From: Anisus vortex
Taxonomy: Eukaryota > Mollusca > Gastropoda > Planorbidae
Assembly (NCBI GenBank): GCA_949126835.1
Contig: OX421494.1
Span: forward strand, 56,486,358-56,550,357
Length of the DNA stretch: 64,000 nt
Reading direction: 5' to 3'
Position numbers and translations under genes: made by a program. This document shows positions 45,556 through 57,358 of the stretch, piece by piece. The notes beneath the pieces are model-generated. The model worked only from the letters and a program-made list of their open reading frames with translations, did not search any database and was not told the origin of the DNA. Numbering within the stretch: position 1 is the first letter of the stretch; each line of letters opens with the position of its first letter.

Positions 45556-47790
45556 GTCAGTGACCAGTGTGTATAGAAAGGGGTCAGTGACCAGTGTGTA
45601 TAGAAAGGGGTCAATGACCAGTGTGTATAGAAAGGGGTCAGTGACCAGTGTGTATAGAAAGGGGTCAGTGACCAGTGTGTATAGAAAGGGGTCAGTGACC
45701 AGTGTGTATAGAAAGGGGTCAGTGACCAGTGTGTATAGAAAGGGGTCAGTGACCAGTGTGTATAGAAAGGGGTCAGTGACTAGTTTGTATAGAAAGGGGT
45801 CAGTGACCAGTGTGTATAGAAAGGGGTCAGTGACCAGTGTGTATAGAAAGGGGTCAGTGACCAGTGTGTATAGAAAGGGGTCAATGACCAGTGTGTATAG
45901 AAAGGGGTCAGTGACCAGTGTGTATAGAAAGGGGTCAGTGACCAGTGTGTATAGAAAGGGGTCAGTGACCAGTGTGTATAGAAAGGGGTCAGTGACCAGT
46001 GTGTATAGAAAGGGGTCAGTGACCAGTGTGTATAGAAAGGGGTCAGTGACCAGTGTGTATAGAAAGGGGTCAGTGACCAGTGTGTATAGAAAGGCGTCAG
46101 TGACCAGTGTGTATAGAAAGGGGACAGTTACCAGTGTGTATAGAAAGGGGTCAGTGACCAGTGTGTATAGAAAGGGGTCAGTGACTAGTGTGTATAGAAA
46201 GGCGTCAGTGACCAGTGTGTATAGAAAGGGGTCAGTGACCAGTGTGTATAGAAAGGGGTCAGTGACCAGTGTGTATAGAAAGGGGTCAGTGACCAGTGTG
46301 TATAGAAAGGGGTCAGTGACCAGTGTGTATAGAAAGGGGTCAGTGACCAGTGTGTATAGAAAGGGGTCAGTGACCAGTGTGTATAGAAAGGGGTCAGTGA
46401 CCAGTGTGTATAGAAAGGGGTCAGTGACCAGTGTGTATAGAAAGGGGTCAGTGACCAGTGTGTATAGAAAGGGGTCAGTGACCAGTGTGTATAGAAAGGG
46501 GTCAGTGACCAGTGTGTATAGAAAGGGGTCAGTGACCAGTGTGTATAGAAAGGGGTCAGTGACCAGTGTGTATAGAAAGGGGTCAGTGACCAGTGTGTAT
46601 AGAAAGGGGTCAGTGACCAGTGTGTATAGAAAGGGGTCAGTGACCAGTGTGTATAGAAAGGGGTCAGTGACCAGTGTGTATAGAAAGGGGTCAGTGACCA
46701 GTGTGTATAGAAAGGGGTCAGTGACCAGTGTGTATAGAAAGGGGTCAGTGACCAGTGTGTATAGAAAGGGGTCAGTGACCAGTGTGTATAGAAAGGGGTC
46801 AGTGACCAGTGTGTATAGAAAGGGGTCAGTGACCAGTGTGTATAGAAAGGGGTCAGTGACCAGTGTGTATAGAAAGGGGTCAGTGACCAGTGTGTATAGA
46901 AAGGGGTCAGTGACCAGTGTGTATAGAAAGGGGTCAGTGACCAGTGTGTATAGAAAGGGGTCAGTGACCAGTGTGTATAGAAAGGGGTCAGTGACCAGTG
47001 TGTATAGAAAGGGGTCAGTGACCAGTGTGTATAGAAAGGGGTCAGTGACCAGTGTGTATAGAAAGGCGTCAGTGACCAGTGTGTATAGAAAGGGGACAGT
47101 TACCAGTGTGTATAGAAAGGGGTCAGTGACCAGTGTGTATAGAAAGGGGTCAGTGACTAGTGTGTATAGAAAGGCGTCAGTGACCAGTGTGTATAGAAAG
47201 GGGTCAGTGACCAGTGTGTATAGAAAGGGGTCAGTGACCAGTGTGTATAGAAAGGGGTCAGTGACCAGTGTGTATAGAAAGGGGTCAGTGACCAGTGTGT
47301 ATAGAAAGGGGTCAGTGACCAGTGTGTATAGAAAGGGGTCAGTGACCAGTGTGTATAGAAAGGGGTCAGTGACCAGTGTGTATAGAAAGGGGTCAGTGAC
47401 CAGTGTGTATAGAAAGGGGTCAGTGACCAGTGTGTATAGAAAGGGGTCAGTGACCAGTGTGTATAGAAAGGGGTCAGTGACCAGTGTGTATAGAAAGGGG
47501 TCAGTGACCAGTGTGTATAGAAAGGGGTCAGTGACCAGTGTGTATAGAAAGGGGTCAGTGACCAGTGTGTATAGAAAGGGGTCAGTGACCAGTGTGTATA
47601 GAAAGGGGTCAGTGACCAGTGTGTATAGAAAGGGGTCAGTGACCAGTGTGTATAGAAAGGGGTCAGTGACCAGTGTGTATAGAAAGGGGTCAGTGACCAG
47701 TGTGTATAGAAAGGGGTCAGTGACCAGTGTGTATAGAAAGGGGTCAGTGACCAGTGTGTAACGATGGTGTAAAAGAATGGGGTCAGTGAC
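45556..47790 (+). repeat. 27-bp satellite, about 82 units, 972-bp higher-order repeat
   Basis: Unit: AGAAAGGGGTCAGTGACCAG, then TGTGTAT. GGTCAGTGACC is a palindrome within each unit. Because 27 is a multiple of 3 and no stop occurs, both strands show very long frames (733 and 809 codons), which are artefacts. A four-variant block (AAGGCGTCAG, GGGACAGTTACC, TGACTAG, AAGGCGTCAG) at 46091-46205 recurs at 47063-47177, exactly 972 bp or 36 units later. GTCAATGACC recurs after 270 bp at 45611/45881. Confidence 0.97.
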
Positions 47791-48980
47791 CAGTGTGTAT
47801 AAGATGAAGTCGATGTTTTTGAGAGATATATGATATAGCAATTCTTGTCAGATGTCTCATGAACTGTTTAATGTTTAAGTTGTAATAAAGTAATTCATTT
47901 GATAGAACACAGTATAGAGTGTCAATACTGTTGTCATTGTACTGTTTTGTACAGTCTTGTGGTCCACTTGTTCATTACTGTAAAACGCCTACAAGGATAC
48001 AGAAAATACAGAGTTACAACAGCATATTCATTAACTCTTTCCTACCTATCTTGTTCTTCGAGTAATTGTACATTATGTTCTATTTTCCTCCGTTCTGCAG
48101 AACTATAGAACTCGGTTTTTTTGTTTTTTTTTGCGCATGAATTTGAGCCAGCAATTACCACAGAGGCGTATCTAACTCGAATCTTCCCCCCCCCCCCCAC
48201 ACACACACGCACATCGCCGATCAAACAAGGGACAAGTTAATTGTTTATCCTGAGCAGACGAAATCTCATTATTTAGATGATTCCCCCTGAAGCTCTAGAT
48301 TTTTGTGTTGGCGCTGTTAACTCTTTGGCGTCTATATAGGCATCGTGCAAACAAAATATTATGGACGCAAGAGCAACCGTAGTTTTAATTTAGAATATAT
48401 TTGTTTTTATAAAAATACGTTGCTCGTTTTGTCAGAATGCAACATCTAAAAGTACAATAATAATACATCCAACAAAAGAATAAGAACAAAAAAGAACAAA
48501 CAATACATAATCAAATCATGCATCATAACAATATTAAATTATTTTTAATGCAACAACGTTCATTTATAATATCGCTTCATGTATAGCTCAGACACTTCAG
48601 GGATGGAAGATTTATAGAACGTAAAGTGGTTGATAATACATAGAACTTTTTAAGTTCTGACACGATCATCTAATAACAGACACGTAAATACAAAGTGATA
48701 GAAACCATTAGCAAATTAAAAGCCATATAAGTATTCTTGCAGCATCAAGTTTTTAAAAAATGAAATAATACTAAAAAAACATAGCACCTATTTAATGTCC
48801 TTATATTGACGTTTTATTGACAGAATTTGACGGTAATATTGACGAAAGATAAATAGATTTAAAAAAAATCAATCTATTTTTTTTAATCTCCAATACAGTA
48901 AGTGTGTTTGCAGTCAAAGAAAGGTCCAGAATTCTCGTCCCATACCATACAGCATTGATAAGCTTACGGCAGATATCGCA
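47791..48980. other. Unassigned sequence upstream of the host exon
   Basis: AT-rich with a C-run at 48187-48198. It could hold promoter or intron sequence for the exon at 49048, but no clear core promoter motif is visible. Confidence 0.4.
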
Positions 48981-49034
48981 GGCCATTCAGGAATCAGAGG
49001 CCATTCAGGAATCATAGACCATTCAGGAATCAAG
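48981..49034 (+). repeat. 18-bp triplicate directly upstream of the exon
   Basis: Three copies of GGCCATTCAGGAATCAGA with one or two changes, ending 13 bp before the ATG. An in-frame TAG in the third unit closes the upstream frame. Confidence 0.9.
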
Positions 49035-49047
49035 TTCATCTGCGCGC

Positions 49048-49529
49048 ATGCAGCACAACGCCAAGTTTCAACATATGAATTTTAACCTGGATTCCTCGAA
49101 ATCCGGCGAGGACTTTGAGCGTCTCCAGTTTCACCAGCAGCTATCGCCAGGCGCCACGGACGCCCCCGTCCCGAGCCGGCGCCACCGGGTGTCATGCGGG
49201 AACCTGACCACGGCATCGTCCTCCTCCACTGCGGAGACCACCGGGACTAAGATCATCCGCAGCTGCAGCTCCAGTTTCTCGCACCCCTCCGAGTACCAGA
49301 AGCCTGTGGGTAGATACTACCACCTGCACCAACAGCAAGGTCAACAGCAACTGGGGCAGCACGGCAACCTGCTGGACACGTCAGTTCTGGCAAGTGCCGT
49401 AAGGGTCGCGGCGACCATCGGACTTTCTGTTAGCCATTCCGGGAGTGGCGAGCCGCTTGTGTGTGACCTCAGCCCGACCATGAGTAGTGCAAATTCAGGT
49501 GAACTACCGTACATCCTTCGCTCAGTCAG
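49048..49529 (+). CDS. Host gene, first coding exon (partial), product not recognised
   Basis: A frame opens at ATG 49048, 11 codons after an in-frame TAG, and runs 160 codons to CAG|GTGAGT at 49530, a consensus splice donor leaving 2 nt of a split codon. The exon is strikingly GC-richer than its AT-rich surroundings and uses C/G-ending codons, as real coding sequence would. The peptide is low-complexity: SRRHRVSCGNL, a Ser/Thr-rich run (TTASSSSTAETTG), a Gln/His-rich run (HLHQQQGQQQLGQHG), then ASAVRVAATIGLSVSHSG and SGELPYILRSVR. No signal peptide, membrane segment or catalytic motif. It is probably the disordered N-terminus of a larger multi-exon protein whose other exons lie outside the window or are not recognisable. 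The start context (CGCATGC) is weak, so initiation could lie elsewhere. Confidence 0.75.
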
Positions 49530-49567
49530 GTGAGTTGATTGCTTCCCTCAGTGTATTTAACTGACAT

Positions 49568-49885
49568 TTTATCTTATATATTACAGACGCTCATTCTATT
49601 AAGAAGATTATACGGTGCATCCGTAGTCCAAGTCTAGTCTTGCATTTTTATTAGTGTTTTAATTTATGTTAAGTTTTCCTCGTTTGTTCAGGTAACCCAT
49701 TCCATGTTCGAATGCTACTCGGGAAGAAAGAGTACTCATATGCATTTGTTCTATATATGGGAGCAGAAAACCTGTTTTTTTCTTATGTTTATCTTAATAA
49801 TGCACCAGGTTGTTATTGTGTTGTAATTCTAAATTAGAGTTTAATGCCTTATGTATTATTACTACTTTACTCTTTGCCCTTCTGT
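49568..49885 (-). mobile_element. LINE-D 3' fragment, reverse, in the intron
   Basis: Begins CTTATATATTACAGACGCTC and includes CCATTCCATGTTCGAATGCT, TTCTTATGTTTATCTTAAT and TAGAGTTTAATGCCTTATGT. It lies 40 bp after the exon donor, so it is presumably intronic. Best reference copy lacking TAGGCCTA insertions. Confidence 0.85.
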
Positions 49886-50021
49886 CCATTTAATCAATTG
49901 GGATGTAACATTAGAAAAGAAAATGAATTTGAAGAAACAAATCAAGAGTAATATAATTAAAAACATTTTTGTTCTTGTTAGATTTTCTATTAATTTAATT
50001 AGAATATTTCATTTAGCATTT

Positions 50022-50285
50022 ATAGGGTAGCATTTGTTTATAGGGCAGCATTTATTTATAGGGCACCATTTGTTTATAGGGCAGCATTTGTTTACAGGGC
50101 AGCATTTGTTTATAGGGCACCATTTGTTTATAGGGCACCATTTGTTTATAGGGCAACATTTGTTTATAGGGCAGCATTTGCTTGTAGGGCAGCATTTGTT
50201 TACGAGGCAGTATTTGTTTATAGGGCAGGATTTGTTTATAGGGCATCATTTGTTTATAGGGCAGCTTTTGTTTATTGGGTAGCAT
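50022..50285 (+). repeat. 18-bp tandem array, about 15 units
   Basis: Unit GGGCAGCATTTGTTTATA with CAGC/CACC subtypes. Open on both strands as an artefact of the period. Confidence 0.95.
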
Positions 50286-50470
50286 ATATATTTATAGGTC
50301 TGTATTAGTTTAAAGGGCAGAATTTGTTTACATTCTGACATTGGCGCACATATATTTATAGGTCTGTATTAGTTTAAAGGGCAGAATTTGTTTACATTCT
50401 GACATTGGCGCACATATATTTATAGGTCTGTATTAGTTTAAAGAGCAGCATTTGTTTACATTCTGACAGG
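50286..50470 (+). repeat. 64-65-bp tandem repeat, about 3 units
   Basis: ATATATTTATAGGTCTGTAT, then TAGTTTAAAGGGCAGAATTT and GTTTACATTCTGACATTGGC. It shares GGGCAGMATTTGTTTA with the 18-bp array and probably evolved from it. Confidence 0.92.
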
Positions 50471-51080
50471 GGCGCCATGTATTGACTTTTCTACTCCATA
50501 TCTTACTTCCCTACTCTCGCTCCCTCCCCCCCCCCCCCCGCCGCCCCACTTCCCCCAAATCAACGTTTTTTTTCGTACCCCTTGACTTGTATTGAGATAA
50601 TGTAATCAGGCTGGAATAAATGTAGGAGCAGGGCTGAGAGAGACAGACAGACAGAGAGACAGAGAGACAGAGATAGGAATAGAGAGATAGAGTGAGAGAG
50701 AGAGAGAGAGAGAGAGGGAGGGAGAAAGAGAGAGAATCACAGGAAACAAAAGAACAAAATTAGATTTCCTCTCTGTCTAGGGTTTGTTGGTTTAGGGTCC
50801 AGTTAAAATACTTGACCGCCTGCTCGCTCTGAGTTCACTGTAGGACACTGGAACGGGGGAATCGGCGTAGAAGCTCAGCATGACAAACACACAGAGGTCA
50901 GAGGGCAGCCTTCAGCAAGGGTTAACTTCTTGCAGGTTTACTACAAGGGGCGTATCTGTCTCACTTTGCACCCTCCCCCCTATCCCCCCGCCTTCCCACT
51001 TCCATCGCACTCAATAGGTTGACTTGCTTGAGGCTTGAGACGACAAAAATTCATTTCTTGAATGGGTCACTCTCTCTATA

Positions 51081-51129
<49 letters not shown>

Positions 51130-51600
51130 CCATCTCTCTCTCTCTCTCTCTCTCTCGCTGTGTCTCTCTCTGTGATTCTTCCTTTCGTGATGTTATGGTC
51201 CCAGCATTTTATCACTGAGCTAGGTGTTCAATAATCTGAGAAGAGAAGTTATTCTTGCTAGTTCCTTGGCAACAATTTGATTATCCAATCTTGCAAGAGT
51301 TTAGAGCGGAGGTGACCAGACAACCCGTGTGTGCCCGGACCTTTACAGGTGATGTGTCTACCTTGCATGATGATACTGTTGTGTTTTGATGCACGAGCCC
51401 CTGGGAGACTGGCCTCGGCTCATGTTCTCACCCGAGGGAAGTTGACTTCATCTAGCGCGGCGGTTGTCAATTGTTGGAGGTGGAGATTTCAACACGTTGG
51501 TTGCGCAGTTTCTTTTCTTGTAACAAATTTGAGTGACCCACAGAGAGTTATTTTTATAACTATATGCTCTGTTAGTTGTTGTTTGGGTAAAGTTTTAGAG
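50471..51600. repeat. Simple-sequence-rich region
   Basis: Poly-C (50526-50538), GA-rich (50638-50735) and CT/CTAT-rich (51069-51167) microsatellites. The remainder, including 51240-51590, is unassigned; the ORFs at 51019-51696 come from these repeats or from the hAT MITE. Confidence 0.7.
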
Positions 51601-51811
51601 CAGGGGTCGGCAACCTTTTTTTTAAAGACAGTGTGCCAAAGTAAGATTTCTAATTCATTCAGCGCGCCAAACAGCCTAAAAGTCATTCTGATCTAGTACT
51701 CAATTTCTTGAATAAGAAACTTGAATTGCAATTTGTGGGGTCTTTCGCGTGCCATTGTTTAATTGCTCTGCATGCCATGTCCGGCACGTGTGTATTAGTT
51801 GCCGACACCTC
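51601..51811. mobile_element. hAT-type MITE, 211 bp
   Basis: Starts CAGGGGTCGGCAACC and ends GTTGCCGACACCTC. Perfect 8-bp TSD TTTTAGAG (51593-51600 and 51812-51819). The interior shares TTCTAATTCATTCAGCGCGC with the other hAT copies. Confidence 0.93.
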
Positions 51812-51961
51812 TTTTAGAGTACGTTATAAAACCATGTGTATTCACTCAATCCATGGATTACAATGACTAATTCTCATAATCCAATAAAAAAAATCCCTTA
51901 AATTATCACAGTATAGAATAGATTATAGAACATCAAATTTTAAATAGCACGTTAAATACTC

Positions 51962-52166
51962 TTTGGACCAAACTGATCAAAGGGCCAGTGAAGCGGCATA
52001 CTAGGTGATTGTGGGGTCAGTACAATGCACAGCTTCCTTTATTTTACCCCAACTAAGGTCAGGTACCCATCAGAGCTCATGTCTCGGAAAAATATCTCTA
52101 GACTACACCAGGATTCGAACCTAGAACCTTCGGATCGCCAGTCGAACGCGCTGCCGCTCGGCCACA
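51962..52166 (-). mobile_element. SINE-A, reverse, near full length
   Basis: Reverse reading: GTGGCCGAGCGGCAGCGCG (A box), TAGGTTCGAATCCTGGTGTA (B box), GATGGGTACCTGACCTTAGT, GGGGTAAAATAAAGG and TTGATCAGTTTGGTCC. The A and B boxes are well preserved; this is one of the best heads in the window. Confidence 0.9.
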
Positions 52167-52167
52167 G

Positions 52168-52583
52168 TACAACATCTACTAGATCTATAAGATACTAGAT
52201 CTATAAGATACTAGATCTATAAGATACTAGATCTATAAGATACTAGATCTATAAGATACTAGATCTATAAGATACTAGATCTATAAGATACTAGATCTAT
52301 AAGATACTAGATCTATAAGATACTAGATCTATAATATACTAGATCGATAATATACTAGATCTATAAGATACTAGATCTATAAGATACTAGATCTATAAGA
52401 TACTAGATCTATAAGATACTAGATCTATAAGATACTAGATCTATAAGATACTAGATCTATAATATACTTGATCTATAAGATACTAGATCTATAAGATACT
52501 AGATCTATAAGATACTAGATCTATAAGATACTAGATCTATAAGATACTAGATCTATAAGATACTAGATCTATAAGATACTAGA
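52168..52583. repeat. 16-bp tandem array with AGATCT core, about 26 units
   Basis: Unit TACTAGATCTATAAGA. CTAGATCTA is nearly palindromic. Very homogeneous (rare AATATACT and GATCGATA variants). It starts at the edge of the SINE-A copy. Confidence 0.97.
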
Positions 52584-53361
52584 CTACGAATCATACTTCA
52601 ATAGAAAGGGCGGATCGCTACAACATATATATTATTATGGAAACCATTTGCACAAAATAAATTATTCTCCTGAAATTTGATAGTCTCGGGCATGTGACGG
52701 GTGGCAAAACATTATCGCGCCCCACACACAATGTCTGGCACCCCACACAATGTCTGGCGCCCGAACTAGGACACTCAAAGAAGCAGAAGTGTACTAATAT
52801 TTTTATTTCCCAACATCCGCCAGATCAGAAATCCATTGAGTTCTCTGTAAATGTATGTTTATTTTCTCATGAATCTTCATCTTGTATTTCTTTCCTCTAT
52901 CAGATATTTATACACCTTTTTTCTTCTATTTTTTTACCTATTTCTTTTTTTTTAAATATAAATCTCACGAATGAAACAGTTTTACCACCAATATTGAAAG
53001 AAAAAAAAGTCATTTCGCATACAAATATAGTTCTATACTGTTAGGTGTAAATAACTCTTCAGTCCCCCCCCCCCACCTTTTCCCCCTCCCACACTACATG
53101 CATATTTTAATGACACCGATTCCGTTGGCATGGGTCAACTAGAGTATTATGTATTACGTAAGCTCTCAGGTTGTGGGGGGGGGGGGGGTTGAGGGCAGTT
53201 GTTGTATTCGGGAGATCTTGCTGACCGGTGTGTACAAAGTGTTGTAATGTGTACGAACACACCATAACTTTTTTTCTTTTAAAGAAACGTAGCCGCTCAG
53301 GCCGAAAACTGGTTGAAATCATACACATTGGAGTCGAATACTTTACAATGGACCGCGAGAA
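52584..53361. other. Unassigned sequence
   Basis: C- and G-runs at 53065-53073 and 53175-53188. ORFs at 52694-53385 show no domain. Confidence 0.4.
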
Positions 53362-55099
53362 CTGACCACAGCCTGCAGTCGTCATAAGAACTGATCACAG
53401 CCTGCACTCGTCATAAGAACTGATCACAGCCTGCACTAGTCATAAGAACTGATCACAGCCTGCACTAGTCATAAGAACTGATCACAGCCTGCAGTCGTCA
53501 TAAGAACTGATCACAGCCTGCACTCGTCATAAGAACTGATCACAGCCTGCACTCGTCATAAGAACTGATCACAGCCTGCACTCGTCATAAGAACTGATCA
53601 CAGCCTGCACTAGTCATAAGAACTGTTCACAGCCTGCACTCGTCATAAGAACTGATCACAGCCTGCACTAGTCATAAGAACTGATCACAGCCTGCACTCG
53701 TCATAAGAACTGATCACAGCCTGCACTAGTCATAAGAATTGATCACAGCCTGCACTCGTCATAAGAACTGATCACAGCCTGCACTCGTCATAAGAACTGA
53801 TCACAGCCTGCACTAGTCATAAGAACTGTTCACAGCCTGCACTCGTCATAAGAACTGTTCACAGCCTGCACTCGTCTTAAGAACTGATCACAGCCTGCAC
53901 TCGTCATAAGAACTGATCACAGCCTGCACTTGTCATAAGAACTGATCACAGCCTGCACTAGTCATAAGAACTGTTCACAGCCTGCACTCGTCATAAGAAC
54001 TGATCACAGCCTGCACTCGTCATAAGAACTGATCACAGCCTGCACTAGTCATAAGAACTGTTCACAGCCTGCACTCGTCATAAGAACTGATCACAGCCTG
54101 CACTAGTCATAAGAACTGATCACAGCCTGCACTCGTCATAAGAACTGATCACAGCCTGCACTCGTCATAAGAACTGATCACAGCCTGCACTAGTCATAAG
54201 AACTGTTCACAGCCTGCACTCGTCATAAGAACTGTTCACAGCCTGCACTCGTCATAAGAACTGATCACAGCCTGCACTCGTCATAAGAACTGATCACAGC
54301 CTGCACTCGTCATAAGAACTGATCACAGCCTGCACTAGTCATAAGAACTGATCACAGCCTGCACTCGTCATAAGAACTGATCACAACCTGCACTCGTCAT
54401 AAGAACTGATCACAGCCTGCACTAGTCATAAGAACTGTTCACAGCCTGCACTCGTCATAAGAACTGTTCACAGCCTGCACTCGTCTTAAGAACTGATCAC
54501 AGCCTGCACTCGTCATAAGAACTGATCACAGCCTGCACTCGTCATAAGAACTGATCACAGCCTGCACTAGTCATAAGAACTGTTCACAGCCTGCACTCGT
54601 CATAAGAACTGATCACAGCCTGCACTCGTCATAAGAACTGATCACAGCCTGCACTCGTCATAAGAACTGATCACAGCCTGCACTAGTCATAAGAACTGAT
54701 CACAGCCTGCACTAGTCATAACAACTGATCACAGCCTGCACTCGTCATAAGAACTGATCACAGCCTGCACTAGTCATAAGAACTGTTCACAGCCTGCACT
54801 CGTCATAAGAACTGTTCACAGCCTGCACTCGTCTTAAGAACTGATCACAGCCTGCACTCGTCATAAGAACTGATCACAGCCTGCACTCGTCATAAGAACT
54901 GATCACAGCCTGCACTAGTCATAAGAACTGTTCACAGCCTGCACTCGTCATAAGAACTGATCACAGCCTGCACTCGTCATAAGAACTGATCACAGCCTGC
55001 ACTCGTCATAAGAACTGATCACAGCCTGCACTAGTCATAAGAACTGATCACAGCCTGCACTAGTCATAACAACTGATCACAGCCTGCACTAGTCATAAG
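53362..55099 (+). repeat. 29-bp satellite, about 60 units, with higher-order repeats
   Basis: Unit: CATAAGAACTGATCACAGCC, then TGCACTCGT. Variants: CTCGT/CTAGT and TGATCAC/TGTTCAC. The rare CGTCTTAAG variant occurs at 53872, 54481 and 54829; the spacings 609 and 348 bp are exactly 21 and 12 units, showing block duplication. TGATCA is palindromic in each standard unit. Confidence 0.97.
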
Positions 55100-55118
55100 A
55101 CACATTGAATGTTTATTT

Positions 55119-55256
55119 ACTTCACCTGACTGTCAACCTTCACGTCCCGGGTTCTATCCCTGCCGCCCTGCAGGAGTTTCGGACATAGTGGAAGTAATAA
55201 TATTCTATCTTGAAGAAATGTCTGTAAAAACTTATAAGATGAAATAAATACGGCAA
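55119..55256 (+). mobile_element. SINE-B, copy 2 (partial head)
   Basis: CGTCCCGGGTTCTATCCCTG, CCGCCCTGCAGGAGTTTCGG and CTTATAAGATGAAATAAATA match 16478-16660. The 5' head is truncated at the edge of the satellite. Confidence 0.75.
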
Positions 55257-55277
55257 TTGAATTCGACTGATTCAAGA

Positions 55278-55470
55278 CGGTAAGGAAAGTATCCGTCGTA
55301 CCAAATTGATCATAGGGCCGTGAAGCAGCGTTCAACAGTTTCAATGGCCACGGCATACTGGGTGGTTGTATGGCCAGCACAATGCCCAGCCGCGTTTATT
55401 TTACCCCAGATAACCGTCAGAGCTGGGTAGACTCAGGGAAACCGTCGAGTCCTGGTTAAAAATCCTATAT
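55278..55470 (-). mobile_element. SINE-A, reverse, head missing
   Basis: CAAATTGATCATAGGGCCGT, AAGCAGCGTTCAACAGTTTC, GCCACGGCATACTGGG, TGGCCAGCACAATGCCCAG and GCTGGGTAGACTCAGGG are SINE-A body blocks read in reverse. It ends in a (TA)n run. Confidence 0.8.
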
Positions 55471-56260
55471 ATATATATATATATATATTCTCTATATGAA
55501 AGTAGAGAAGTGCTTCGTTTAATTGACTTAGATGAAGACACATAGAACAATCCGAATGTTTATTTCATTGTTTGGAGACATTTATTCTTGTCTACACGAA
55601 TTAATTTTATATTAGAAAGTACGTTAGACGAGCCTTGAAATTATTTTCTTCATTATTATTAAGACGTTTCGAGTGTTGAAAAAAAAGGTATTTCTGGCTC
55701 TTGTGGTAAATGTCAGGTTTAACGTATTAGTCTAGTCCTCGACATGACTTAATTGAACTTATACAAAAGTCTTGTAATGGAATACACAGGACGAGAGGAG
55801 GCGGGAAGAGGCGGGAATGGAAGAGGACCTCGTGGTTACAGATCGTTTTAAAGTAGTTTTAAAGTAAGGAGTATGTGGCTAATACATCTCAACATTTTCA
55901 AAGATACATACAGAGAGAGAGAGAGTGTGAGAGGAGAGTAAGTGAGAGAGAGAGAGAGACAGAGTGAGAGAGAGAGAGAGAAAGAGAGTGAGAGTGAGAA
56001 ACAGAGAGAGAGGGAGAGTAAGAGAGAGAGATTACAATAAATACAATATAAATAGTCAAAAGTTCTATAGAAGAACAACTGTAAAAGACGAATAGAACAG
56101 AGTGATTTTTTCCCTCCTCTATTTCAGACGGCTTTCCATATCCGCTGAATTCTCTAAACAGCCGCTGTAATTGGTCGGTATCGACTGACCGGAAACAGTT
56201 TGATTCATGGGAATTTCCGATTTTTTTCCTTCGAAAAAGCACTTATTGTTTATGTGTGTA

Positions 56261-56303
<43 letters not shown>

Positions 56304-56690
56304 TCGTGCACGTGTGTGTGTATGTGTGTGTGTGTGTGTGCATGTCTGAAGTGAAATGGAGGTCATTAATTATTCATACAGTTTCGATCAATATAAAAAG
56401 AAGAAAAAAACATATTTGGGAGCAATAAAAAAGAAACGAAACGAAATATTTGGGAGCTTTACAAAAAAAATAAGAAAAAATAAAAATGCCTTAATCTTGA
56501 AAGTAACGGAATAGTTTCAGGAAAAAAATATCGTTTTCAAATATTTTGAAATTATATTATACAAAAAAAAAGAATTGGGTCTTCCAGAGAAGACGTCACG
56601 CAATTGAATCAAGGCAGCGGTCACTAGAGATGCTACTATAGTAAAATGATATTAAGTAATATTAGGTTACAACTTACAGTTGTTTATCCT
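55471..56690. repeat. Simple-sequence-rich region, otherwise unassigned
   Basis: (TA)n at 55468-55488, (GA)n blocks at 55911-56030 and 56267-56296, (GT)n at 56310-56341. The ORFs here are repeat products. Confidence 0.6.
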
Positions 56691-56978
56691 TTACGGGGCC
56701 AGGAAAGCCAAGTAGTGGACATGCCTATTTGTACGATAATCAATCGTTTTCGCATCATTGTTGCAGTTTATTACACAACAGCCTTTGTACCTTTTGCCTG
56801 AAACATTAGCTTTGGGTGTTTGAACTTGTAGATTTGATGAAAAAGACATTGTAAATAAGCATAAATATATATGTCCGTCTAAACAGTATGGCGTCGGTAT
56901 AACTTCCGAAAACAAACAAAAATACGATTGCGCATTCTGTTCTCTATTTATTCTGTGGTAAGGAGTGCCTGCACTCAA
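56691..56978 (-). pseudogene. Possible THAP-like zinc-finger fragment
   Basis: The reverse ORF includes KRYKGCCVINCNND, reminiscent of the start of a C2CH THAP domain (C-x2-4-C near the N-terminus), followed by HYLAFLAP. The second half of the domain is absent and the frame stops. THAP domains occur in P-type transposases and host proteins. Weak evidence. Confidence 0.25.
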
Positions 56979-57358
56979 TGTAGGTCAATTGTAAATCGAA
57001 TTTTTTTTTTCTCTTTTTTTTTTTTGGTTTACAAGACATTTAGATGAACCTTCAACAACGAGATAGATTTAAAAGATTTCTCGACCTGTGTGGAATAAGA
57101 TGGAGTCCAGGAAATCGATAGTCAATGTTCTCATCCGGGGTTTCCGGTAGGGCGCGAGCATAGCTTCAGCACTGGCCTGCATAAAAAAATACATAAAGGT
57201 ATTTGCATTAATGAAACAACAGTACCGACAAAGGCATATGTTGTGTGTGTTGGAGGAGGGTTGAGGTTTCAAACATTTTACCAGTTAACATGTGGGAACT
57301 CTGTTCGAGTCTAGGCTAATTACTTAAGGGGGTTTACTTTGTCGATTTAGGATGTACA
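56979..57358. other. Unassigned sequence
   Basis: T-runs at 57001-57026. No recognised feature. Confidence 0.4.

Noticed and set aside
45412..47841. Very long open frames (809 and 733 codons) on both strands
   Set aside because: They are read through a 27-bp satellite whose period is a multiple of three, and exist on both strands. No start context, splice sites or non-repeat domain.
52168..55099. Possible CRISPR-like array
   Set aside because: The units are contiguous with no spacers of unique sequence, and the context is eukaryotic. These are satellites.
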